A DNA stretch of 64,000 bases. Origin: Parabacteroides chinchillae. Its GTDB lineage: Bacteria; Bacteroidota; Bacteroidia; Bacteroidales; Tannerellaceae. Made by a program: the position numbers and the translations under genes. The stretch covers positions 389,797 to 453,796 of the forward strand of contig NZ_FNVS01000001.1 in the NCBI RefSeq assembly GCF_900108035.1, in the 5' to 3' direction. Shown here in pieces: positions 9,176 through 18,635 of the stretch (positions are counted from its first letter, which is position 1; the number at the start of each line of letters is the position of its first letter). The notes under the pieces were generated by a model that was given only the letters and a program-made list of their open reading frames with translations, had not been told where the DNA came from and searched no databases.

Positions 9176-9248
9176 GCGGTAGTAGCTCAGTTGGTAGAGC
9201 ATCAGCTTCCCAAGCTGAGGGTCGTGGGTTCGAGCCCCATTTACCGCT
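9176..9248 (+). tRNA. tRNA-Gly (anticodon CCC)
   Basis: A full cloverleaf can be drawn: acceptor GCGGTAG pairs with TTACCGC (one G-U), D arm GCTC/GAGC, anticodon stem TCAGC/GCTGA with loop TTCCCAA, T arm GTGGG/CCCAT with TTCGAGC loop, discriminator T. The anticodon CCC reads GGG glycine codons. No CCA is encoded. It stands alone between argB and a minus-strand gene. Confidence 0.95.
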
Positions 9249-9284
9249 CAATCTGATAATCAGCAAGTTATTATCACACACACT

Positions 9285-10226
9285 TTATTGTCCTTTAATC
9301 CATTTCGCAAAACTTTCAAAGGGACCTAAATTAAATTCCGATCTGTATAAATCCACATTCAAAGAATCAAGCAATGGAACAAAAACAACCTCTCCATTCA
9401 ATACACGATATTGTGTTCCGTATTTTTGAACGCCTTTTCTGATTGATAAAATTTTATCTTCAAAATTAGGATATAACTGAACTTCTAATTCTCCGTTTTT
9501 CACCGCTTGCCTGATAATGCCTAATTTATTTTCGAGCACTTCGATCGGAGCATGAAGATAAATTAAATACATGGTTAACTTTGATTTTTTTGTTTTCAAA
9601 CTGTTTCCTAAAAAGCCATTATTATCCATCAACTTATTTACATATTCCAAATTTTTATCATCAATAATTCTCATGCTATCCAATATTATTTTCGCCTCTG
9701 CAGATTCAGTATCTTTTCCTTTACGAAGAATCTCATTCTCGAACTGTTCACGAATATCTTGGTCCAATTTGAAAACTGAATCAAGTCCTTCACTGACTCT
9801 ATATAACAACGAATCTCTTTTCCTGACTTTATCCAAGCAAAGATTGAAACGGACTTCATCGAAAGAAGGAAAATTTGTATTCTTTTTCATATGATCATAA
9901 TAAGAATACCCTTTATTTACAGACATCTCCAACATTTCAAAAGCTAATCTCTTTTGTCCCAACCTTGCTGCAAGTGCTCCCGCATCATACAAATGCCTCG
10001 GATTCTGTGGAGTTTCTTCTTTAAATGCTTTTAAAAGATAAACTAATGCCAACGAATCATTTTCATCTACATACATATATGCAGAATCCTTCAATTCGTT
10101 ATATACTGTATTGACAACCATAGCTCCTTCTACTTGATTATCTCCGTATGAAGAAGTTATAAAAACAAATAGTAGTATAACAAAGCTAAATACACAAATT
10201 ATTTTCGTCATATTCTTCATAAACAT
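9285..10226 (-). CDS. DUF6624-like secreted or membrane-anchored protein
   Basis: 313 residues with an N-terminal signal or anchor segment (about residues 7-28). ATGs at 10226 and 10220 are both possible. Residues 45-110 resemble one or two TPR-like helices. The second half (DQDIREQF, MDNNGFLG, QKYGTQY, then PLLDSLNVDLYR) matches the pattern of DUF6624, a family of unknown function often found in Bacteroidota. It is a single-gene unit facing the tRNA-Gly. No catalytic motif is apparent. Confidence 0.6.
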   Translation of the reverse strand: MFMKNMTKIICVFSFVILLFVFITSSYGDNQVEGAMVVNTVYNELKDSAYMYVDENDSLALVYLLKAFKEETPQNPRHLYDAGALAARLGQKRLAFEMLEMSVNKGYSYYDHMKKNTNFPSFDEVRFNLCLDKVRKRDSLLYRVSEGLDSVFKLDQDIREQFENEILRKGKDTESAEAKIILDSMRIIDDKNLEYVNKLMDNNGFLGNSLKTKKSKLTMYLIYLHAPIEVLENKLGIIRQAVKNGELEVQLYPNFEDKILSIRKGVQKYGTQYRVLNGEVVFVPLLDSLNVDLYRSEFNLGPFESFAKWIKGQ

Positions 10227-10533
10227 TATATTTACATTTTAAAGGTTTAGCATATATATTTGACGGATCTGATGTATATACCCTACAGTCTAAACACATA
10301 TATCTGTAAACGCATATTTTGCAACTATCTATTTCATCCTTTTTAATAAACCACAAATCTTTAAAACCTTCTTTATCTGTCGCTTCAAATCTAATTTTTT
10401 ATTTTTTCATTGTATTAATAATCTAAAATCCAACATGTTGTAAATATATATTTTTTTAGAGACAAAAAAACACAACAAAAATTTAACTTATACAAAAAAC
10501 TTCAAAATTAAAAAACAAACAGTCCTTTATATT

Positions 10534-10599
10534 CATCCCGATGATTTTACAAAAACATACTGATGTTTTGAAAATATGATCCTGATGAAATTAAAATTC
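10534..10599. repeat. Three-unit tandem repeat, 22-base period (copy A)
   Basis: Three contiguous 22-base units begin at 10534, 10556 and 10578. Each starts (C/G)AT, then an nnTGATG or CCGATG core, then an A/T-rich tail. A second copy with the same 22-base period lies at 47443-47508. Units in copy A have diverged from one another. The surrounding gap 10227-10694 is AT-rich and otherwise holds only a 10-base palindrome CAACATGTTG at 10431. Confidence 0.7.
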
Positions 10600-10646
10600 C
10601 GATTCTACAGAATTTACAAATTCGAACAAGCTGCAAGAAAATACCG

Positions 10647-10654
10647 TATATTTG
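10647..10654 (+). promoter_or_regulatory. -7 box before the HdeD-like gene
   Basis: TATATTTG, 40 bases before the ATG at 10695. No good -33 element. Confidence 0.5.
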
Positions 10655-10694
10655 TTGTTATATATAAAAGAACATTTTAAAACGAATTTACAAC

Positions 10695-11216
10695 ATGAAA
10701 AAAATTAACAATGCATTATTACGCAGTGCCTTTGCAATGATTTTAGGATTCGTACTGGTGTTGTGGCCCGAAGCAGCTGTTACTTATTTAGTAATTACCA
10801 TCGGAATATTCTTTATCATACCCGGCATTATTTCACTTTTAGCCTATTTCACAAGAGATACCAAACAAGAGGAGCTTGCCCCCATGTTTCCACTGGAAGG
10901 TGCGGGAAGTATTCTATTCGGCGCATGGTTAGTTATTATGCCGACATTTTTTGTCAATATATTAATGTATATATTAGGAGCTTTATTAGTAATTGCGGGA
11001 ATCCAACAATTAGTGGCTCTTATTTCAGCAAGGAAATGGAGTTATGTACCCTGGGGATTTTACATTATGCCAATTTTAATTCTTATAACTGGTGTAATGA
11101 TATTGGCATACCCGTTCGGAGCCGCAGCAAATACCTTTATCGTATTTGGTATTGCCAGCATTTTTTACGGAGCATCCGAACTGATAAACTGGTATAAGTT
11201 CCGCCGCAGAGATTAA
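10695..11216 (+). CDS. HdeD-like (DUF308) small membrane protein
   Basis: 173 residues with six hydrophobic segments in three helical pairs, the layout of the HdeD/DUF308 family. In enterobacteria the founding member is linked to acid resistance, but the biochemical role is not known. Repeated patterns such as GIFFIIPGIISLL and GALLVIAGIQQLVAL fit the internal repeat of the family. It is a single gene that converges on the AraC-type regulator, with only 8 bases between the two stop codons. Confidence 0.85.
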   Translation: MKKINNALLRSAFAMILGFVLVLWPEAAVTYLVITIGIFFIIPGIISLLAYFTRDTKQEELAPMFPLEGAGSILFGAWLVIMPTFFVNILMYILGALLVIAGIQQLVALISARKWSYVPWGFYIMPILILITGVMILAYPFGAAANTFIVFGIASIFYGASELINWYKFRRRD

Positions 11217-11224
11217 AGATAATA

Positions 11225-12130
11225 TTAAGACTTCCTATATTCCATAGGAGAAATTCCCATATGCTTCTTAAAGAACTTACCAAAAGTTGACTGGTCGGAA
11301 AAATGTAAAATATCCGCAACCTGCTGAACTGTCGTTTGAGGTGCTTTAAGAAGCATTTTAGCCTCTATAATCAGAGCATCATCAATCCATTTATTTGCCG
11401 ATTTCCCAGTCAGCTCTTTAAGGATTAAGGATAGGTACTGGGGAGTAATAAATAATTTCTCGGCATAGAAAGTAACCACATGCTGTTCTTTGCAATGTTC
11501 AAAAAGCAACTGTAGAAACTGTTCAAACAGTTCTTCCTTTCGGGAAAGGACCTGAGGGGTCATATGCTCCTTTCTGCTTCCAAATATATTAGCCAACTCA
11601 AGAAAGAAGCCAATCATTGCATTTTGTATCACTTCTTTCTGGAATAAATGAGTACGCAGCTTTATTTTACCCCTTACAAATTCAATATAATTTTCTAAAT
11701 GTTCGGCTTCTTCCGGTTGCAAATCAGAACATGGATTTTTACGAATCTGCATATAATGAACCATAGATGCTCCTTTTTTATTCGGATTACATTCTTCCAG
11801 AAAAGGTTTTGAAGCTATCACCATACGAGCTTTAAAATCCTTGGTCACAGACAATATCTGGACTGTATGGGTAGGCATAATTGTTATAAAACTATTTTTT
11901 TCTACCGTATATGGAATGTAATCTATATTTATTTTCGAAGAGCCATCAGTTACCAAAACCATTAGCAACGCATTCAAACGCATTGGTGTAGAATATTCCG
12001 GATCATTATTTTCATAAATTGTAGAATCTTTGCCGTCTACATCTGCTATAGAAAAATCATTATGGAAACTATCACAACCAACAATAGACTTATTCAACTC
12101 TGCAATTTCAATAAGAGGAAGATTTTCCAT
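11225..12130 (-). CDS. AraC family transcriptional regulator
   Basis: 301 residues. The N-terminal 180 residues are a cupin-like sensing domain. The C-terminal 100 residues carry two helix-turn-helix motifs of the AraC/XylS type (FITPQYLSLILKELTGKSA, then VADILHFSDQSTFGKFFKKH and MGISPMEYRK). It is transcribed away from the TetR/efflux operon, sharing a 242-base gap with two 18-base direct repeats. It may control itself, the efflux operon, or both. The effector is unknown. Confidence 0.9.
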   Translation of the reverse strand: MENLPLIEIAELNKSIVGCDSFHNDFSIADVDGKDSTIYENNDPEYSTPMRLNALLMVLVTDGSSKINIDYIPYTVEKNSFITIMPTHTVQILSVTKDFKARMVIASKPFLEECNPNKKGASMVHYMQIRKNPCSDLQPEEAEHLENYIEFVRGKIKLRTHLFQKEVIQNAMIGFFLELANIFGSRKEHMTPQVLSRKEELFEQFLQLLFEHCKEQHVVTFYAEKLFITPQYLSLILKELTGKSANKWIDDALIIEAKMLLKAPQTTVQQVADILHFSDQSTFGKFFKKHMGISPMEYRKS

Positions 12131-12159
12131 GTCTGATAAATATTTTTTAACTTTACTGG

Positions 12160-12167
12160 CAAAGATA
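12160..12167 (-). promoter_or_regulatory. -7 box for the AraC regulator
   Basis: Minus strand TATCTTTG, 29 bases upstream of the ATG. Confidence 0.5.
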
Positions 12168-12195
12168 AGTATTTTTCATTTACAAACCATGTTCG

Positions 12196-12276
12196 TTTCA
12201 TTTTTTACCAATCCATAACACAATCTTCCATAAATTAGATCAAAACCGAACCTATAATTTTCATTTTTGACCAATC
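12196..12276. promoter_or_regulatory. Two 18-base direct repeats between the AraC and TetR genes
   Basis: TTTCATTTTTTACCAATC at 12196-12213 and TTTCATTTTTGACCAATC at 12259-12276 differ at one base. Start-to-start distance is 63 bases, close to six helical turns, in the divergent promoter region. AraC-family proteins commonly bind direct repeats, so this is a candidate operator pair. No function has been tested. Confidence 0.5.
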
Positions 12277-12372
12277 ATGTAACGGAATAAACCTTTTCAG
12301 TTTTCTAAATACGAAAGACCTTTGTTTTCTCAATTCTACAAATTCTATTCATAGAAATCTCTAAAAAACAAT

Positions 12373-12972
12373 ATGATAAAAGAACAAATTTTGCTTACTG
12401 CATTTGACCTCTTTGCACAATACGGAGTAAAAAGCGTAAGTATGGATGACATAGCCCACAACATGAGTATTTCTAAACGAACTATTTATGAATTCTTTAA
12501 AGACAAAGAAGCTTTATTAATAGAAGGTATGGAACTAAACTGCAAACACTTAAGGCTCTATATCGAACAATTAGAGAAAGAACCTTACACTGTGATGGAA
12601 GTTATTCTTCTATTTTATGAAGAATTGTTAAAAAACAATAGATGGTACAATAAGAAATATTACGACGATTTGAAAAAATATCCCAAAGCGTTAAAACAGG
12701 CAGAAAAAAACGAAGCTATTTTTTCAGACAAATGTCTGGCATTATTGGAAAGGGGCAAAAAAGAAGGTGTATTTTTACAGGATGTAAACTTCAAAATCTT
12801 AACTTTGCTGGCTAAAAAACAAGCAAAGATGCTTTGTCCCTCCAAAATATTTGCAAATTATTCTATTTCAGAAGTATACAGCACCATATTATTAACATTT
12901 CTAAGAGGAATCAGCACAGAGAAAGGCAGAATTATTTTAGACCGGTTTGCAATAAAGCAATCATACAAATAA
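12373..12972 (+). CDS. TetR family transcriptional regulator
   Basis: 199 residues. The N-terminal 50 residues carry the TetR helix-turn-helix (AFDLFAQYGVKSVSMDDIA, then MSISKRTIYEFFKDKEAL). The rest is a helical ligand-binding and dimerisation domain. It is the first gene of the efflux operon, 13 bases ahead of the TolC-type gene, the usual arrangement for a local repressor of an RND pump. The effector cannot be read from the sequence. Confidence 0.9.
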   Translation: MIKEQILLTAFDLFAQYGVKSVSMDDIAHNMSISKRTIYEFFKDKEALLIEGMELNCKHLRLYIEQLEKEPYTVMEVILLFYEELLKNNRWYNKKYYDDLKKYPKALKQAEKNEAIFSDKCLALLERGKKEGVFLQDVNFKILTLLAKKQAKMLCPSKIFANYSISEVYSTILLTFLRGISTEKGRIILDRFAIKQSYK

Positions 12973-12985
12973 AACAAAAAGAAAA

Positions 12986-14362
12986 ATGAAACAATTATCA
13001 ATCAGAAATAAAATCGTGTTGGCTGCAATATCTTTATTGCCGTCTTTAACCTGTATTCCTGCAAAATCGCAGGAAGTCATAAAATTGGATATGGATAAAG
13101 CGCTAGAGATTGCATTAAGCGAAAATCCAACTATTAAAGTAGCCGATAAAGAAATTCAGAAGAAAAAATATGCAAAAAAAGGCTCATACGCCTCCTTGTT
13201 TCCTCAAATAAGTTTCTCAGCCGATTACAACCGTACATTAAAAAAGCAAATAATGTACATGGATATGGATTTAGGTGATGCCCAAATACCAGGCATGGAT
13301 AACAGCGGAATGCAAGATGGTTTCGAAGTTGGGCGCGACAACAACTGGAATACAGGATTTAATGCTTCCATGCCTTTAGTCAATGCCTCTTTATGGAAAA
13401 GCTTAAGTATATCTGCCGTTGACGTAGAACTGGCAATAGAACAAGCCCGTTCCTCAAAAATTGATATGGTTAATCAGGTAAAGAAAGCATTCTATTCCGT
13501 GTTATTAGCCAACGACTCTTACCGTGTATTCAAAGAGAGTTATGATAATGCAATGGAAAATTATCTGGACGTAAAAAAGAAATACGAACAAGGAACCGTT
13601 GCAGAATACGATCTCATCAGAGCAAACGTAACAGTAAAAAACAGCGAGCCAAATATGCTTCAGGCAGAAAATTCACTTACTTTGGCCAAATGGCAGCTAA
13701 AAGCATTGTTAGGTATGGATCTGGAATTAAACATCGATTGCGAAGGGCGTCTGACCGACTACGAATCCGAATTATTCGGAGATTTCCTGTCTACCGACAC
13801 ATCTTTAATAAACAACACGAATTTAAAATTAATTGACTTACAAAGCAAACAGTTGGAAAAGACATTAATAATGCAAAAATTCGACTTTTTGCCTACTCTC
13901 TCAATGACCGGATTATATCAGTGGAGCGCAATGAACAATGATTTTAAATTCAAAGATTATCAATGGAATCCTTATTCTATGATAGGTGTTACATTATCTA
14001 TACCTCTGTTTACCGGAGGAAGCCGGTTTTACAAAACCAAGCAAACCCAGGTTTCTATTGACCAGTTAAAATTGCAACGTGAAGATACCGAGCGTAATTT
14101 GCAATTAGCCATAAAACAATACATGGACAATATGAGTACCTGCATCAAACAATTTGATGCAGCTCAAAAAGGAATGGAACAAGCAGAGCGGGGTTACCTA
14201 ATCGCACAAAAACGTTATGATACAGGAGCTGGAACATTATTGGAACTAAATGATTCAGAATTGGCTATGACTCAGGCCAAATTGAATTTCAACCAATCTA
14301 TCTACAATTATATCATAGCGAAATCCGAACTTGAAAAGATTTCCGGAGAACAAAAATTTTAA
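12986..14362 (+). CDS. TolC family outer membrane efflux protein
   Basis: 458 residues with a signal peptide cleaved near residue 29. Two related halves, each with long coiled-coil helices and short beta segments, as in the trimeric TolC channel. Conserved-type motifs are seen, for example SVLLANDSYRVFKESY, KKYEQGTVAEYDL and QKRYDTGAGTLLELND. It provides the outer membrane exit for the pump encoded by the next two genes (32 bases to the adaptor gene). Confidence 0.92.
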   Translation: MKQLSIRNKIVLAAISLLPSLTCIPAKSQEVIKLDMDKALEIALSENPTIKVADKEIQKKKYAKKGSYASLFPQISFSADYNRTLKKQIMYMDMDLGDAQIPGMDNSGMQDGFEVGRDNNWNTGFNASMPLVNASLWKSLSISAVDVELAIEQARSSKIDMVNQVKKAFYSVLLANDSYRVFKESYDNAMENYLDVKKKYEQGTVAEYDLIRANVTVKNSEPNMLQAENSLTLAKWQLKALLGMDLELNIDCEGRLTDYESELFGDFLSTDTSLINNTNLKLIDLQSKQLEKTLIMQKFDFLPTLSMTGLYQWSAMNNDFKFKDYQWNPYSMIGVTLSIPLFTGGSRFYKTKQTQVSIDQLKLQREDTERNLQLAIKQYMDNMSTCIKQFDAAQKGMEQAERGYLIAQKRYDTGAGTLLELNDSELAMTQAKLNFNQSIYNYIIAKSELEKISGEQKF

Positions 14363-14394
14363 TTTCAAAACGTATAATATAAACTAATTACAAT

Positions 14395-15417
14395 ATGAAA
14401 ACAAAGAAAATACTGTCAGCAATTCCCGCAGTTGCATTACTTATACTAATGTCATGTTCGGGAGAAAAAAAGAACGAGGCAGTAGATACCGTCAATGAAA
14501 AAGCTAAAGTCAAAATAGAAAAAGTATCCATGCAAGACGTTGAACAACTGAATGAGTTCACCGCTACAGTTGAAGCTAACATTGTAAACCGCATTGCTCC
14601 GCAAACACCCTTTCGTATTGAAAAATTATTTGCAGAGGTTGGAGATCATGTTAAAGCAGGCCAATTACTCGTTAAAATGGATGCTACAAATTTAAAACAA
14701 TCCAAAGTTCAACTGGATAACCAGGAAATAGAATTTAAAAGAATAGATGAACTTTACAAAGTGGGAGGAGCTTCCAAATCGGCATGGGATGCACAAAAAA
14801 CAGCGTTGGAAGTTGCTCGCGAGACATACAAAAACCTTCAGGAAAACACTCAGTTACTTAGTCCTATAACGGGTGTCATTACTGCACGTAATTACGATTC
14901 GGGTGATATGTATACCGCTGCCGAACCTATTTATACCGTAGAAGAAATACGCCCCGTAAAACTATTGGTAAACGTTTCGGAAAGCTTTTTCACAAAAGTA
15001 AAAAAAGGGAATGAAGTAGATATCAAATTAGACGTATATGGAGATGAGATATTCAAAGGAAAAATCAGCCTGATATATCCCACCATCGATCCGTCTACAA
15101 GAACATTTCCTGTCGAAATAAAAATCGCAAATAACGATGAACGTGTTCGTCCGGGAATGTTTGCACGTGTTACTATCACTTTTGGGACGATGAACCATAT
15201 AGTAGTTCCGGATCTTGCCATTGTTAAGCAATCCGGTGCAGGAGATCGTTACATCTATGTATATAAAGACGGCAAAGTTTCATACCAAAAAGTAGAACTG
15301 GGACGCCGTATGGATAATAAATATGAAATCATTTCAGGAATCAATGACGGTGATATGGTAGTAGTTTCAGGTCAAAGCCGTTTGAACAATGGAATGGAAG
15401 TAGAAATTGAACAGTAA
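14395..15417 (+). CDS. RND efflux periplasmic adaptor (membrane fusion protein)
   Basis: 340 residues, signal peptide with a lipobox (ILMSCSG, Cys about 22), so probably a lipoprotein. Lipoyl-like halves (VGDHVKAGQLLVKMD; LSPITGVITARNYDSGDMY) flank a short hairpin, followed by beta-barrel and membrane-proximal domains (GRRMDNKYEIISGINDGDMV). It links the RND pump to the TolC-type channel in the periplasm. The next gene starts 13 bases on. Confidence 0.92.
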   Translation: MKTKKILSAIPAVALLILMSCSGEKKNEAVDTVNEKAKVKIEKVSMQDVEQLNEFTATVEANIVNRIAPQTPFRIEKLFAEVGDHVKAGQLLVKMDATNLKQSKVQLDNQEIEFKRIDELYKVGGASKSAWDAQKTALEVARETYKNLQENTQLLSPITGVITARNYDSGDMYTAAEPIYTVEEIRPVKLLVNVSESFFTKVKKGNEVDIKLDVYGDEIFKGKISLIYPTIDPSTRTFPVEIKIANNDERVRPGMFARVTITFGTMNHIVVPDLAIVKQSGAGDRYIYVYKDGKVSYQKVELGRRMDNKYEIISGINDGDMVVVSGQSRLNNGMEVEIEQ

Positions 15418-15430
15418 GAAATAAGGCAAT

Positions 15431-18400
15431 ATGAGTTTATATGCAACAGCGGTAAAAAAACCGGTAACAACAGCTCTTGTTTTTGTAGCCATCGTTATTT
15501 TCGGTCTTTTTTCCTTAACCAGATTATCCGTTGATTTATTACCGGAAATAGAGACCAACACCATTATGGTAATGACGTCTTATGCCGGTGCCAGTGCTGC
15601 GGATATCGAAATGAACGTATCCAAGCCACTGGAGAACGTGTTGAATAGTGTTAGTGATTTAAAACACATAAAATCCCAGTCAAGAGAAAACATTTCAGTC
15701 ATTACTCTTGAATTTGACTATGGTACTGATATTGATGTGGCAACAAATGATGTCCGCGATAAACTGGACGTAGCAGAGCCAATGTTGCCGGATGACGTGG
15801 ATAATCCTATAATCTTTAAATTCGGCACTAGCGATATCCCCATCATAATCCTGTCGGTTACTGCCGAAGAAAGTACGAATGCACTTTATAAAATATTAGA
15901 TGATAAAGTATCAAACCCATTAGCCCGCATCAGTGGAGTCGGTGCTGTATCTATTTCGGGAACACCAACCCGTGAGGTACAGGTATATTGTGATCCTTAC
16001 AAACTGGAGGCATACGGAATTTCAATTGAAGGTATCTCTTCCATCATTGCACAAGAAAACAGGAACACTCCGGGCGGTAGCGTTGATATCGGCTCAAACG
16101 CCTACTCATTACGTGTACAAGGAGAGTTTACCGACGCACATCAAATGGAAAATCTGGTTATCGGTTCAAAAGACGGTAAATCTATATATTTACGTGATGT
16201 AGCCCGTATTGAAGACAGTATAGAAGAGCGCGCGCAAGAGACCTACAACAACGGTAAAAAAGGAGGTATGATTGTTATACAAAAACAATCAGGAGCCAAC
16301 TCTGTAAATATTGCGAAAAAAGTACATCAGAAATTACCGGAAATACAGGCAAGTCTTCCTTCGGATGTAAAACTAGGTGTTATCATGGATACCTCAACTA
16401 ACATTCTGAATACAATTAATAGTTTGCAAGATACCATTTTTGTAACTTTCATTATTGTTATGTTAGTTGTATTCATATTCCTTGGCCGGTGGAGAGCAAC
16501 GTTTATTATCGTTTTAACAATTCCTATATCACTAATCGCGTCATTTGCCTATTTATTAGCATCAGGAAACACATTGAACATTATCTCTTTGAGTTCCTTG
16601 TCTATTGCAATTGGCATGGTAGTAGACGATGCCATTGTAGTATTGGAAAATATTACGACCCACATCGAAAGGGGTAGTTCTCCCAAACAGGCAGCCGTAC
16701 ATGCAACCAATGAGGTGGCTATTTCCGTTATTGCCTCCACTTTGACTATGTTAGCTGTATTTTTACCGCTAACTATGGTTACAGGCATGGCCGGAATTTT
16801 GTTCAAGCAATTAGGATGGATGGTTAGTATCGTTATGATAGTTTCAACGGTTGCAGCTCTGACCTTAACACCGATGTTAAGTTCACAAATGCTCCGTCTT
16901 AATTTAAATAAAGGACGCTTGTATACTTTGTTTTTCACTCCTATAGAAAAGGCTTTGGACAAATTAGATTATGTATATTCGCGCTTTCTATATTGGGCTG
17001 TACGTCATCGTAAGACAGTCATATTAGGGGCTGTGATGATTTTTGGTGGCAGTATGCTGCTTGTGCCTACTATCAAAACAGAGTTTTTCCCAACTCAAGA
17101 CAATGCCCAAATTAGTGTCCATATAGAATTGCCGGTCGGAACACGCCAAGATATTACACGTAATCTGGCATTGCAAGTAGACAAACTTTTCCGGGAAAAA
17201 TATCAGGAAATAAAAACAAGCAATTTTACAGAAGGACAAGCCGATTCTGATAATACCTGGGCACAATTAAGCAATAATGGAACACATATCATTGATTACT
17301 ATATCAATTTATCAAGTGTTGGCGATCGTGAACGTGGATTGGTTGAAATCTGCGAAGGAATGCGCAAAGACCTTGCCCAATTTACCGAGATTAAGAAATT
17401 CAAAGTAATAGAAGGAGGACAAGAAGAAGGTATGGGAGGGCAGAATGCCGTTGATGTCGAAATCTACGGATTCGACTTTGCCAAAACGGATGCTGTAGCA
17501 AACGACTTGGCAGAGCGCATGCGTAAAGTGAAAGGCTGTTCCCAGGTTAATATCAGTCGTGAAGATTATATACCTGAATATCAAGTTGATTTCGATCGCG
17601 AAAAACTTGCACTGAACGGATTAAATATCACAACAGCTGCATTAGCTCTTCGAAATCGCATTAATGGAGCAACAGCTTCCAAATATCGGGAAGACGGAGA
17701 CGAATATGACATCAAAGTTCGTTATGCACCGGAATTTCGTCAAAAGGTTGAGGATATAGAAAACATCGTAATTTACAATTCGGCCGGTCAAGGTATCCGC
17801 ATTCGAGATTTAGGTAAAGTAGTAGAGCGTATGACTCCTCCTACTATCGAACGAAAAGACCGCGAGCGCGTAATCACCGTATCAGCCGTAGTTGGTAAAG
17901 GAGCAGCTATGAGTGATATTGTAACTGCTGCGCACAATGAATTAAAGAAGATGGATATCCCGTCTGATGTAAGCTGGCAATTAGGTGGTACTTATGAGGA
18001 TCAAATGGATACATTCAAAGATCTAACCATTTTGATGATTCTGATCATTATATTAGTATTCATTGTCATGGCAGCACAATTTGAATCACTGACAGACCCA
18101 TTTGTAATTATGTTCTCCATACCATTTGCTTTTACCGGGATTGTATTGGGATTATCAATCACACAAACCCCGTTAGGTGTAATGGCATTAATCGGAGTTA
18201 TTATGCTAATGGGTATTGTTGTGAAGAATGGTATTGTATTAATTGACTACACTATTCTTTGTCGCGAACGTGGCCAAAGCATATTAAATGCTGTTGTAAC
18301 AGCCGGCAAATCTCGTCTTCGTCCCGTATTAATGACTACCTTAACAACCGTATTAGGTATGATCCCTATGGCTATCGGAACTGGTGAAGGTTCTGAAATG

Positions 18401-18556
18401 TGGCGTTCTATGGGTATGACAGTAGCATGGGGTCTTTCTGTTTCTACTTTAATTACATTAATTATCGTACCGGTTGTATATGCTGTATTTGCAGGAAACG
18501 GCGTACGTCGGCGACATAAAAAAATAGCCCGCATGTACCGTCGCGGAGAATTATAA
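15431..18556 (+). CDS. RND family efflux permease (AcrB/MMPL-type, HAE1-like)
   Basis: 1041 residues, full length. Twelve membrane helices in two sets of six, with two large periplasmic loops. Seen: the first helix and PGGSVDIGSNAYSL loop, the conserved helix-4 region SLSIAIGMVVDDAIVVLEN with the paired aspartates of the proton relay, FFPTQDNAQISVHIELP at the start of the second half, and GVIMLMGIVVKNGIVLIDY in the second set. It exports small molecules using the proton gradient. The substrate is unknown; the neighbouring flavin reductase and SDR genes hint at a redox-active or electrophilic compound. Confidence 0.95.
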   Translation: MSLYATAVKKPVTTALVFVAIVIFGLFSLTRLSVDLLPEIETNTIMVMTSYAGASAADIEMNVSKPLENVLNSVSDLKHIKSQSRENISVITLEFDYGTDIDVATNDVRDKLDVAEPMLPDDVDNPIIFKFGTSDIPIIILSVTAEESTNALYKILDDKVSNPLARISGVGAVSISGTPTREVQVYCDPYKLEAYGISIEGISSIIAQENRNTPGGSVDIGSNAYSLRVQGEFTDAHQMENLVIGSKDGKSIYLRDVARIEDSIEERAQETYNNGKKGGMIVIQKQSGANSVNIAKKVHQKLPEIQASLPSDVKLGVIMDTSTNILNTINSLQDTIFVTFIIVMLVVFIFLGRWRATFIIVLTIPISLIASFAYLLASGNTLNIISLSSLSIAIGMVVDDAIVVLENITTHIERGSSPKQAAVHATNEVAISVIASTLTMLAVFLPLTMVTGMAGILFKQLGWMVSIVMIVSTVAALTLTPMLSSQMLRLNLNKGRLYTLFFTPIEKALDKLDYVYSRFLYWAVRHRKTVILGAVMIFGGSMLLVPTIKTEFFPTQDNAQISVHIELPVGTRQDITRNLALQVDKLFREKYQEIKTSNFTEGQADSDNTWAQLSNNGTHIIDYYINLSSVGDRERGLVEICEGMRKDLAQFTEIKKFKVIEGGQEEGMGGQNAVDVEIYGFDFAKTDAVANDLAERMRKVKGCSQVNISREDYIPEYQVDFDREKLALNGLNITTAALALRNRINGATASKYREDGDEYDIKVRYAPEFRQKVEDIENIVIYNSAGQGIRIRDLGKVVERMTPPTIERKDRERVITVSAVVGKGAAMSDIVTAAHNELKKMDIPSDVSWQLGGTYEDQMDTFKDLTILMILIIILVFIVMAAQFESLTDPFVIMFSIPFAFTGIVLGLSITQTPLGVMALIGVIMLMGIVVKNGIVLIDYTILCRERGQSILNAVVTAGKSRLRPVLMTTLTTVLGMIPMAIGTGEGSEMWRSMGMTVAWGLSVSTLITLIIVPVVYAVFAGNGVRRRHKKIARMYRRGEL

Positions 18557-18560
18557 TACA

Positions 18561-18608
18561 AATAAGTGCCTTTTAGGATATTTTTTAATATCTTTATGGG
18601 CACTTATT
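18561..18608 (+). promoter_or_regulatory. Long stem-loop between the RND pump and PG0541-type genes
   Basis: AATAAGTGCC at 18561-18570 pairs perfectly with GGCACTTATT at 18599-18608. Inside, GATATT and AATATC form a second short stem. There is no T-run directly after it, so it looks less like a terminator than like an mRNA-stability or partial attenuation element that lowers expression of the downstream genes. Confidence 0.5.
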
Positions 18609-18635
18609 GCTACATACTTATTAAATAAAAAATAT

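Noticed and set aside
9121..9429. 102-residue plus-strand frame across tRNA-Gly
   Set aside because: It contains the tRNA and its promoter and then runs antisense to the 3' end of the DUF6624-like gene.
10534..10599. CRISPR array
   Set aside because: The 22-base units are contiguous with no spacers, only three at each locus, and no cas gene is present in the window.
15933..16202. Possible second gene inside the RND permease
   Set aside because: A frame-shifted shadow of a complete, well-conserved permease.
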